Source: Spirochaetales bacterium (GTDB taxonomy: Bacteria; Spirochaetota; Spirochaetia; UBA9216). Taken from it: a stretch of 64,000 nucleotides of DNA. Positions within the stretch are counted from its first letter, which is position 1. Each line of letters begins with the position of its first letter. Below are positions 17,844 through 25,064 of the stretch, piece by piece. The DNA is taken from contig JAEINK010000014.1 of assembly GCA_016342585.1 (NCBI GenBank), positions 1 to 64,000 of the forward strand, written 5' to 3'. The position numbers were made by a program, and so were the translations under genes. The notes under the pieces were generated by a model. It was not told where the DNA came from. It saw nothing but the letters and a program-made list of their open reading frames with translations, and did not search any database.

Positions 17844-18848
17844 ATGAAAAAACTATTGTTGTTGGTGGTGTTAGCAATGCTGGTCCCGGTTATGATTTTT
17901 GCAGGAGGCCAGGCAGATTCTGGACAAACAATTGATGATAATTTCTTTGACAAAACCGTTAAAATTATCATTCCCTATGGCGCAGGTGGAACACATGATG
18001 TAGTTGCCAGGAAAATCGCTGAAGTTGGATCCAGATCCAGATACACGAATGCTCCAATCGTTTGCGTACAGGAAACCGGAGGCGATGGCCTTGTAGCAGC
18101 AATTCACTTTACAACGAAAGATCCCAATGTAAGGGAGCTCCTTACAACATCTTATGGACTCTGGTACCAGAAAATTGTTAAAGGTGATGCCATAAACCTT
18201 GATCTATCCAAGATTCATCCTATAGGAACCTTTGATGACAGATCCTATCTTCTTTATGTAAGATCCGACTCACCCTACCAGACCCTGGAAGACCTTATTG
18301 CAGAATCAAAGAAAAGAGAAGTTGTTCTTTCAGCTGGTGCCGTCGGTGCTGATGCCCATCTCTGTTTTGGAGGCCTTATTAATCAGGCTGGGGGTAAAAG
18401 CCGAATAGCTTCTTATGAAGGTGGAGCACAGCAGATTGCGGCTCTTCTCAATGGTGAAGTAGACTGCTTTGTTGGTACTTCTCAGGTTGGCAAGCAGTAT
18501 CTTGAACTTGGCCAGGTACGAGCAATCACAACATTCAAAGATTTTGATTTTACCGGTTTTAAGGATGAATTAGGGATTGTTGTTCCTAATGTTGCCGATG
18601 CCGGTTATCCTCAGAGTGCAATCACCGGCGGTGGTATGCTCAGTGTAAGAACTGGTACTGATGAATCCTATATCGCCGATGTAGAAGAACTGATCAAGAA
18701 AGTATGGGCAGACCCCGACTTCTCGAACTTTACTACAGATATCGGTCTTAATATTTTTGATATCTACGGTGATGATCTCACCAAGCATATTGAAAAGGCT
18801 GCGGCTAACGCTACCCTTTCCGCAAAATCTCTCGGTTTGATTGACTGA
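17844..18848 (+). CDS. tctC: Tripartite tricarboxylate transporter substrate-binding protein (TctC/Bug family)
   Basis: A 334-residue exported protein. The signal peptide ends in IFAGGQADSG, without a lipobox Cys. The mature start TVKIIIPYGAGGTHDVVAR is the family hallmark; the PYGAGG-T-D loop holds the ligand carboxylate. It binds a carboxylic acid (citrate, tricarballylate or another organic acid) in the periplasm and delivers it to the TctAB membrane complex encoded next. AGAGGAG at 17826 precedes the ATG. A strong hairpin follows the gene, so it is probably made in excess over TctB and TctA, as is usual for binding proteins. Confidence 0.9.
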   Translation: MKKLLLLVVLAMLVPVMIFAGGQADSGQTIDDNFFDKTVKIIIPYGAGGTHDVVARKIAEVGSRSRYTNAPIVCVQETGGDGLVAAIHFTTKDPNVRELLTTSYGLWYQKIVKGDAINLDLSKIHPIGTFDDRSYLLYVRSDSPYQTLEDLIAESKKREVVLSAGAVGADAHLCFGGLINQAGGKSRIASYEGGAQQIAALLNGEVDCFVGTSQVGKQYLELGQVRAITTFKDFDFTGFKDELGIVVPNVADAGYPQSAITGGGMLSVRTGTDESYIADVEELIKKVWADPDFSNFTTDIGLNIFDIYGDDLTKHIEKAAANATLSAKSLGLID

Positions 18849-18870
18849 TAACTATCAAGAATTCAAATGT

Positions 18871-18898
18871 AGGGGTTCCATGTGGAACCCCTTTTTTA
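18871..18898 (+). terminator. Hairpin between tctC and tctB (terminator or attenuator)
   Basis: A 10-bp stem (18871-18880 with 18883-18892) closes on a very short loop and runs into TTTTTT. It lies between two genes of one operon, so partial termination would set a high binding-protein to membrane-subunit ratio. Confidence 0.85.
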
Positions 18899-18916
18899 AA
18901 TTAATTAAAAGGGGTT

Positions 18917-19378
18917 ATGATGAAAGTCAGAACGAATCTGGCAGGAGGAATCATATTCATCGTTTTTGGAACGATACTGCTGCTCCTGTTGAATACACAA
19001 GTAATAACCTATGGTAACATCGCTTTTTTGCAAAGTGCAAAGGTTGCACCATTTTTCGCCGAAATTATCATGATCACCGGGGGCATCCTTTTGGTAATCC
19101 AAAGCCTTGTGTTTAAAAAAGAAAAAATTGTTGACATCAACTTGGGCGAACAGAAATTTGCAATAGCCACACTGATAGTCTTCTGTCTTTTTGCCGCCGC
19201 GATCTATTATGCCGGGTTCATTATTGGAAGCCTTTTATTTGTTGTTTTGATGTTTGTTCTTAACCGAAACAAAAGTATCCCTCAGTTTATCGGGCTATCC
19301 ATCCTGGCAATTGGAATATACTTTCTTTTCACCAGTGTTTTCTATGTGCAACTACCGGGTGTAGGAGGGGTAAACTGA
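18917..19378 (+). CDS. tctB: Tripartite tricarboxylate transporter small membrane subunit (TctB)
   Basis: A 153-residue hydrophobic protein with four predicted membrane helices (FIVFGTILLLLLN, IIMITGGILLVIQSL, a long helix pair in the middle, and a last helix FIGLSILAIGIYFLF). Size, topology and position between tctC and tctA identify it; primary sequence is poorly conserved in the family. AAAGGGG precedes ATGATG, so the start is either 18917 or 18920. The stop codon overlaps the start of tctA by one base, indicating translational coupling. Confidence 0.85.
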   Translation: MMKVRTNLAGGIIFIVFGTILLLLLNTQVITYGNIAFLQSAKVAPFFAEIIMITGGILLVIQSLVFKKEKIVDINLGEQKFAIATLIVFCLFAAAIYYAGFIIGSLLFVVLMFVLNRNKSIPQFIGLSILAIGIYFLFTSVFYVQLPGVGGVN

Positions 19379-20940
19379 TGTTCGAAGTATATTCAGAAGT
19401 ATTCACACAATTGTTCACACTTACAAATTTGGTTTATTCAGTCGGCGGAGTAATGCTTGGTATGATTATCGGATGTATACCAGGCCTCACGGTTACCCTT
19501 GGTATTATTCTACTACTTCCCATGACATATGGAATGAATTCAGTTACAGCCATTGTTTCATTACTCGCAATCTATGTAGGAGGTTGCTATGGTGGCTCCA
19601 TCAGTGCAATCCTGATCAACACACCTGGAACAAACTCTGCTCTGGCGACGACATTAGACGGATACCCACTTGCCAAATCTGGGAAAGCGAATAAAGCACT
19701 GAGTACAAGTTTATTTTCTTCCTCTCTGGGCGGTTTTCTGGGTGCTATCATCCTTCTCGTGGCAGCCCCCCCCATAGCTTCGGTTGCCATGAAATTCAGA
19801 TCTCCAGAATACTTCTCCCTCGCTATCTTCGGCCTTACTGTTATCGCAGGGGTCTCAGGTGATAACATTGTGAAGGGGATAATTTCAGCTTTCTTTGGTA
19901 TTTTCATTTCCTGCATAGGACTGGAATCACTTTCGGGTACACTTCGATATACCTTCAATTCAGTGGGGTTATTTGGCGGTATCAGCCTCCTGCCAGCCTT
20001 GATTGGACTTATTGCTTTGGCTCAAGTGATCGTTAAAACGGTGGAAGAAAAGGCAAAGAAAGCCAACAAAGAATCTGAAAACTTTTCAGAACATATTGAG
20101 GATCCTGGAATCAATGGACGAGAAAGACGCTCAATACTTAAAACAATCTTGAAGTCGACAGCAATTGGAACGATTATTGGCGCAATGCCCGGAGCCGGTG
20201 GTGGTGTGGCCCAATTTGTCAGTTATAATGAAGCGAGACGCAGCAGCAAAACCCCGGAGAAATTCGGGCATGGATCACTTGAGGGTGTCGCAGCAGCGGA
20301 ATCCTCAAATAACACTGTCGTCGGTTCTGCAATGATCCCTCTGCTCACCCTCGGTATCCCTGGTGATGGTGTAACAGCAATCCTTCTTGGTGCTTTTATA
20401 CTCCATGGTATGGAACCGGGTCCAAAATTATTTACAGATCAGGCTGTTGAAACCTATTCGATCATAATTGGACTTATTATTTGTAATGTCTTCCTCTATA
20501 TTCTTGGGTCGATTTTTACCAAGCAAATATCAAAAGTCATCAAGATATCGTATAAGATCCTTGGTGTTGCTATCTCCCTGTTCTGCTTTGCCGGTGCTTT
20601 TGCCAACAGCGGAAGTATATGGGAGATGCTGCTTATCGTACCCCTTGCCGCCGCCGGATACTTCCTCGGACTTCTGGGATTCTCAGTCATACCGATGATG
20701 CTTGGGCTAATCCTTGGGCCTATTGTAGAGAATAACTTTTCAAGAAGTATGATCGTCTATGATAATGATCTGTTTATTTTCTTCAAAGAACCGATCAGCT
20801 GTGGGATCCTTATCTTCGCTGTAGTTTTCACCATTCTTATCGTGCGAATGAACAATCAAATTCATGAGCGAGCGGTGGAACAGACTGATGAAATTATGCA
20901 GACCGACAAAAAGGAACCAGCAACAAAGCCAGAGGATTAA
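19378..20940 (+). CDS. tctA: Tripartite tricarboxylate transporter large permease (TctA)
   Basis: A 520-residue polytopic permease with about 11-12 helices. It has family motifs: an early GCIPGLTVTLG, then NTPGTNSALATTLDGYPLAKSG, a central GAMPGAGGGVAQFVSYNEAR, and LGIPGDGVTAILLGAF. The paired PG loops form the substrate path of this sodium- or proton-coupled secondary transporter. With TctC and TctB it imports an organic acid. No TctDE two-component system is adjacent; control may be through the element at 17805. The C-terminal 30 residues are charged and cytoplasmic. Confidence 0.93.
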   Translation: MFEVYSEVFTQLFTLTNLVYSVGGVMLGMIIGCIPGLTVTLGIILLLPMTYGMNSVTAIVSLLAIYVGGCYGGSISAILINTPGTNSALATTLDGYPLAKSGKANKALSTSLFSSSLGGFLGAIILLVAAPPIASVAMKFRSPEYFSLAIFGLTVIAGVSGDNIVKGIISAFFGIFISCIGLESLSGTLRYTFNSVGLFGGISLLPALIGLIALAQVIVKTVEEKAKKANKESENFSEHIEDPGINGRERRSILKTILKSTAIGTIIGAMPGAGGGVAQFVSYNEARRSSKTPEKFGHGSLEGVAAAESSNNTVVGSAMIPLLTLGIPGDGVTAILLGAFILHGMEPGPKLFTDQAVETYSIIIGLIICNVFLYILGSIFTKQISKVIKISYKILGVAISLFCFAGAFANSGSIWEMLLIVPLAAAGYFLGLLGFSVIPMMLGLILGPIVENNFSRSMIVYDNDLFIFFKEPISCGILIFAVVFTILIVRMNNQIHERAVEQTDEIMQTDKKEPATKPED

Positions 20941-20985
20941 TATCCACAAACAGAGGTGTTATTACATTCTGTTTCTTCCAGTAAT

Positions 20986-21057
20986 GCTTCGGTAATAATT
21001 ATGGTATAAACAGCCTGAATATGAGGCTTCTTTAATATTACCGAAGCAGCTCTTTTT
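20986..21057 (+). terminator. Long two-tier hairpin after tctA
   Basis: A 12-bp outer stem (20986-20997 with 21036-21047) encloses a 5-bp inner hairpin (AGCCT 21012-21016, AGGCT 21024-21028). CAGCTCTTTTTAAA follows, with a five-T run. It most likely terminates tct transcription. A riboswitch for the cobalamin gene is less likely because a promoter lies between them. Confidence 0.55.
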
Positions 21058-21155
21058 AAACCCACGGAAAATACTCTTCTAATCCACTATTTTCCAAAGA
21101 CCCATGACTTAAAACGAACAACCAAGATATTCTAAAAATATCCTGCAATTCTCCT

Positions 21156-21182
21156 TTGAATCATCGGAAATTCTATTATAAT
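21156..21182 (+). promoter_or_regulatory. Promoter of the cobalamin-binding sensor genes
   Basis: A perfect TATAAT at 21177-21182 is preceded by TTGAAT at 21156-21161, a 15-base spacer (a 16-base spacer uses TTTGAA). An inverted repeat, GATATT-N5-AATATC (21126-21142), lies just upstream and may bind a regulator. Confidence 0.4.
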
Positions 21183-21264
21183 TAATAGTAGGTTCCTGGT
21201 ACATCCAGCAGCCCCCATGAATGCCCGGGGAGCTCCCGGAGTCGTTCATAAAGGAGTAGAAAAG

Positions 21265-22374
21265 ATGAACTTGAATCTTGATGAAGTTATAAAAGAAGCA
21301 AGAAGTCTTCCCTTGATCTCTTTACAGGGAATGACAAACTACCAGAAAAATATACCAAAGCTGCAAAAATATGTTGACGACACCATGTCCTCACACCCAT
21401 CCATAAATAAGATAATTGGTAATAAGCCCCTGGAAGTCATGTATGCCAATCACAAACATCATGCCGCTTTTATGTTGACAGTGTTCAGTATAGGGAACTA
21501 TGAACTGCTTGCCAGGACTATCCCCTGGGTATATAGAGCTTACTCTGCCCATAATTTTTCATATGATTACTTCCCTCTGGAGTTAGAGGCATGGCTTGAA
21601 GCGGTGGGAAAATACACAGCCCTGGAATTAACAAAAGAAATAAAATTAGTATATGAATGGATGATAAAAAAGCATGAAAATATGATTTCTTTATCCCAAT
21701 CAAAAATGGGGTCACAACCTCCGATCAGTGAAAACTGGCTTGAGACAAAGAACTCCTTTTTTACCGCGATTTTAGAGGGGGATCACAAAGCCTGCCTTAA
21801 AATCGCCATGGATGCTATTCCCACAGGAAAAGAGATAGAGTCGTTTTATCTGCATGTAATTCAGCCGGTCATGTATGAAGTGGGTATACTCTGGGAGAGG
21901 GGGACGATTTCCGTCGCCCAGGAACATCTTGCCTCGGCGATTGTCGGCCGGGTGATGGCATCCACAAGTATGCTGAATGCTGCCCCTGCCAAATATATTG
22001 GCAAAGCCGTTATAACAGCAGCTCCCAATGAATTTCATGAAATCGGAGCCTGGATGATTTCGGATATACTCGAAAATGAAGGATGGAATGTAAAATACCT
22101 TGGGGCCGATACCCCGGCAGAAGATCTCCTTGAAATGCTCCACTCCTTTCAACCGCAGGTTCTGGCCCTATCCATTACAATGCCCTTTAACATCCTGAAA
22201 GCCAAAGAAATGATAGGTAAAATCAGAGAGAATGAAGAACTTAAAAAGATTCAGATCATCATAGGCGGACGTGTATTCAATGAAAACACGGACTTATGGC
22301 GATCCACCGGTGCTGATCATTTTGCGGCCAATGCCCATGATATAAAGGCTTTCCTGGGAGAAAAGAGTGCCTGA
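21265..22374 (+). CDS. Standalone cobalamin-binding sensor, candidate B12 photoreceptor
   Basis: A 369-residue cytoplasmic protein. Residues about 155-240 form the helical cap of B12-binding proteins and contain W210-x9-E220-H221, the Wx9EH signature of AdoCbl photoreceptors such as CarH. Residues 247-365 form the Rossmann B12 domain with ExHxxG (E256, H258, G261) and the late IIIGGRVFNE loop. The first 150 residues are helical and unrecognised; there is no MerR DNA-binding domain as in CarH, and no methyltransferase domain. The start at 21265 has AAGGAG eight bases before it. Its stop shares one base with the start of the PAS gene, so the two products probably work together. Light or oxygen sensing through bound cobalamin is inferred, not shown. 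Confidence 0.8.
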   Translation: MNLNLDEVIKEARSLPLISLQGMTNYQKNIPKLQKYVDDTMSSHPSINKIIGNKPLEVMYANHKHHAAFMLTVFSIGNYELLARTIPWVYRAYSAHNFSYDYFPLELEAWLEAVGKYTALELTKEIKLVYEWMIKKHENMISLSQSKMGSQPPISENWLETKNSFFTAILEGDHKACLKIAMDAIPTGKEIESFYLHVIQPVMYEVGILWERGTISVAQEHLASAIVGRVMASTSMLNAAPAKYIGKAVITAAPNEFHEIGAWMISDILENEGWNVKYLGADTPAEDLLEMLHSFQPQVLALSITMPFNILKAKEMIGKIRENEELKKIQIIIGGRVFNENTDLWRSTGADHFAANAHDIKAFLGEKSA

Positions 22375-23001
22375 TGGATAATCTAAGGGGTCTGATTTTA
22401 CAGCACGCAGATAAAATTGAGGATTATTTCATAAACACAGAGACACTTGTCTTTATTGTACTTGATCAAGACTTGATAATATCAGCACATAACTCTTGTT
22501 TTTCCAGAATTGTTGCTTCAGGAAAAGATGCTGCCGGGAAATCCATACTCACATTTCTACTCCCGGAAAGTCAGAATCTCTTACCCCTTTCTGGGGGCCA
22601 CTACCAAACAGTCTCTCTGGCTGAATTTTAAATCGGATTTCTCCCCCATTCCTCTACAGTGTTACATTTCGAAGATGGAAAATGGAAACCATTTAATATT
22701 TGGCGGGAATCTTATGCTCACCAACGAGCAGATCCTCCAGAAAATGACTACCATGTCCAATGAAATATCCAATATCACCCGCGACCTCCACAAAAAGAAT
22801 AAGGAACTGCAGGAGGCTCAGTCAAAGATAAATGTACTCAGCGGAATCGTTCCCATCTGCATGCACTGCAAAGAAATCCGGGATGATGAGGGGTACTGGA
22901 ACCAGCTTGAAAAGTATATCACGGAACATTCTGATGCCCAATTCAACCATGGCATCTGTGATAAATGTCTGGAGAAGTATTATCCGGATTCAACGTCCTG
23001 A
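22374..23001 (+). pseudogene. PAS-domain sensor gene with a C-terminal Cys-rich motif, one-base frameshift
   Basis: Frame 3 encodes a PAS-like start (LVFIVLDQDLIISAHNSCFSR, then AAGKSILTFLLPES) and stops at 22631. Frame 1 continues the same protein (KSDFSPIPLQCYISKMENG, a coiled-coil stretch, then the Cys-rich end) to 23001. Removing one T from the TTTT run at 22626-22629 gives ...LAEFKSDFSP... and a single product of about 208 residues. The end has PICMHCKEIRDDEGYW and HGICDKCLEKYYP, a CxxC...CxxC module seen at the tail of many bacterial sensor proteins, possibly metal- or redox-binding. It overlaps the B12 sensor gene by one base. The frameshift may be real or a sequencing error. Confidence 0.7.
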
Positions 23002-23033
23002 CGAAAGGTTTTCAGAACTCTTGTTTTGATTAA

Positions 23034-23336
23034 ATGAAAATGTGGGAAAATTTCACCTGTTTCGACAGTGCCGATAAAGAATCAACCGATGGTGCTGAAG
23101 CATTCTTTGACGCCTCATTCCAGTTTACAAACTCCAAAGGATGGAGCGGTTGCGGGTTTGAGAAGCTGAACTCAATGGCACGAGGTTCGGATGGGTATTC
23201 AACCCCGAAAGAAATCCGGGATGCAGGCCATGCAAACAATCCCAATTCGTTCACTTTCCGATATCAAGATAAGGTTTATAAGGCTCTTAATCCCAATGAT
23301 ATGGGTGATACTTATTATGAGACCTTAGAAGATTAG
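23034..23336 (+). CDS. Small hypothetical protein
   Basis: A 100-residue polar protein with two cysteines (C9, C40) and many Asn, Asp and Gly residues; it has no signal peptide, membrane segment or recognised motif. Codon usage and amino-acid mix look like a real protein, and a strong terminator follows at 23364. However, no ribosome site is visible before the ATG (the upstream sequence is T-rich), and a second Met two codons later is equally possible. It lies 32 bases after the PAS gene and may be transcribed with it. Confidence 0.4.
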   Translation: MKMWENFTCFDSADKESTDGAEAFFDASFQFTNSKGWSGCGFEKLNSMARGSDGYSTPKEIRDAGHANNPNSFTFRYQDKVYKALNPNDMGDTYYETLED

Positions 23337-23363
23337 ATTCGGCTTCTATACTCCATTATTATA

Positions 23364-23404
23364 CGGGGGAAGGATTCGCCTTTGAGCGGAGAATCCTTTC
23401 CCCG
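23364..23404 (+). terminator. Hairpin terminator between the convergent units at 23.3 and 23.4 kb
   Basis: A 14-bp stem with one G-U pair (23364-23377 with 23391-23404) and a 13-base loop, followed by GTCTTTGTTATAT. It ends the B12/PAS transcript and could also act on the opposite-strand MACPF gene, where the following sequence is less T-rich. Confidence 0.7.
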
Positions 23405-23440
23405 GTCTTTGTTATATATGAATAGATTGTGATGCAAGGA

Positions 23441-24895
23441 TCAATCTATATAGTTTCTTGAAAATTGGAGGTATATGGTATCACCTCCTGCACCTTCACT
23501 CAGATCCTGAATTTGGCCATTTGTATTATAGGCTTCTTCAAAGGTCAGTCCCATAATTTCGGATGATTCTCGTGAATAGGTGACCGATTCTCCTCTGTTG
23601 TCAATCCGAAGCGCCCTAATGGGCAGCCCATTGTCAGTATCTCTGGAATAATAGATATAAATATAGTCACCACCGGCACCGGAATTTGTATCACTGCCTC
23701 CGTTTACATAACCCGCAGGTGGGGCTGGATCTTCCATGTTGTATACTACGATATCGGTAATGGGAGGATGAGAGGCATCATTATCCAGACCTAATGCCGC
23801 ATAAATAAAAACATCATCCCCCCCGGCATCCTCATTAAGGTCCTGACCCATTTTATAATAAACCAGACCACCATCGGTATACGATGTATTTCGATCTTCA
23901 TCAATCACATTGATATCGAGGATGGCTTTCCGGGGTTCAGAATTGAACTGAAGTTGCCCCTCTTCTGCCCAAGCCTGAAACGCCTCTTGTACTTCTATAC
24001 GACGGATATCGTTATTACAGAATTCCCAAATAGGGATCAAGCTGTTTTCGTAATAGTCGCAGAAGACAGGATTATTATCAATTGTCTCCAGCCAGGCATC
24101 ATAATCGTCTTTTGTGGCAATACTTATTGCATATTGACTGTCGCCTCCATAGGCTCTGAGAGATTTTAATTCACTTGATGAGTAATTGCTGTATTCTGCA
24201 GCTGATAATACAGAGGTGGATACATCAGCACTCATCAGGAGCCCCCTGTAACTGGCTTCTGCATAAACACCAATGGAATGACTCCCGGACAGATCTGAAG
24301 TCCTTGCTGAGATATTATAATCCAGCCGGGCTCCTACTACTACCCCTGTCATTAAATGGGTGCCATATGTGGAAAACAGGGTATCTGTATCAAAATCGGG
24401 ATCATTTAACCGATCCGAAAAGGTCTCGGTCAAATAAGGTTTAAGAGATGCTGTAATAGAACGGTCCGCCAATAGTAGTCCGTATTTATGCACATAAATC
24501 TTGATTGTAGCATAGGAGTATTCGCTGCTGCTGTACCGCTCTTCACTATATGCTGTTTTGATGGAACCGGAAAAACCTCTATAATCTCCACTGATGCCTG
24601 CTGAGGTCATAAGAGAAGAGCTGTATGTATCTATGGAGGTCCCTTCAATACTTTCGTAATTACTGACTTCCATGTTTGTAGTCTTTACCATATCATCATT
24701 TAAAAGGGCATCCAGATCCAGAATCCTCTCCTTAACCTCAGAACTAACTGCATATTTCCCAAATACATCATAACCACATCCTAAAATATCCATTCCGCTA
24801 ACATTGTTCTCTTCAGTGGGAGCAAATAAAGAACATCCAGTTTGGAGGATTAATAACAATATAAACAAAAAAAAGATTTGCTTTTTCATTAACAT
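23441..24895 (-). CDS. MACPF (perforin-fold) lipoprotein with C-terminal beta-prism-like domain
   Basis: A 484-residue lipoprotein with lipobox LQTGC (Cys21). Residues about 35-300 form a MACPF/CDC domain: the signature Y177-G-T-H180 is followed by x7 and G188-A189, close to the family Y/W-G-T-H-F/Y-x6-G-G, and it is preceded by Ser/Tyr-rich stretches that could be the membrane-inserting segments. Residues about 325-484 carry three AGGD repeats (357, 407, 469) each followed by an aromatic strand (DVFIYAA, YIYIYYSRD, TIYLQFSRN), plus ITDIVVY...PAGY. That is the layout of the three-fold MABP beta-prism found in some MACPF and endosomal proteins. AAAGGAG lies nine bases before the start. It could act in pore formation, defence or adhesion. 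It is a lone gene. Confidence 0.8.
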   Translation of the reverse strand: MLMKKQIFFLFILLLILQTGCSLFAPTEENNVSGMDILGCGYDVFGKYAVSSEVKERILDLDALLNDDMVKTTNMEVSNYESIEGTSIDTYSSSLMTSAGISGDYRGFSGSIKTAYSEERYSSSEYSYATIKIYVHKYGLLLADRSITASLKPYLTETFSDRLNDPDFDTDTLFSTYGTHLMTGVVVGARLDYNISARTSDLSGSHSIGVYAEASYRGLLMSADVSTSVLSAAEYSNYSSSELKSLRAYGGDSQYAISIATKDDYDAWLETIDNNPVFCDYYENSLIPIWEFCNNDIRRIEVQEAFQAWAEEGQLQFNSEPRKAILDINVIDEDRNTSYTDGGLVYYKMGQDLNEDAGGDDVFIYAALGLDNDASHPPITDIVVYNMEDPAPPAGYVNGGSDTNSGAGGDYIYIYYSRDTDNGLPIRALRIDNRGESVTYSRESSEIMGLTFEEAYNTNGQIQDLSEGAGGDTIYLQFSRNYID

Positions 24896-25064
24896 AATTT
24901 GAAACTCCTTTTATCTATAACAACTATATTTTATATATTAATATACCATAAAACATATTTTTTGAAAAATATTCATGGTGTCCAAAGACTATTTACTAAA
25001 TTTTTTAACAGCTCACCCAGATGCCATGATATACTTTTGAAGAAATCGACATCGGAGCGTTTCA

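Larger units (their letters stand above)
20941..21264. other. 324-base intergenic region with terminator and promoter
   Basis: The left half holds a long hairpin (20986-21047) that probably ends the tct operon. The right half holds an inverted repeat GATATT-N5-AATATC at 21126-21142 and a TATAAT-containing promoter at 21156-21182 for the cobalamin-binding protein gene. No coding sequence is seen. Confidence 0.6.

Noticed and set aside
20986..21047. Cobalamin riboswitch upstream of the B12-binding protein gene
   Set aside because: No B12-box-like sequence is visible, the structure is a simple nested hairpin next to the tctA stop, and a promoter lies between it and the gene.
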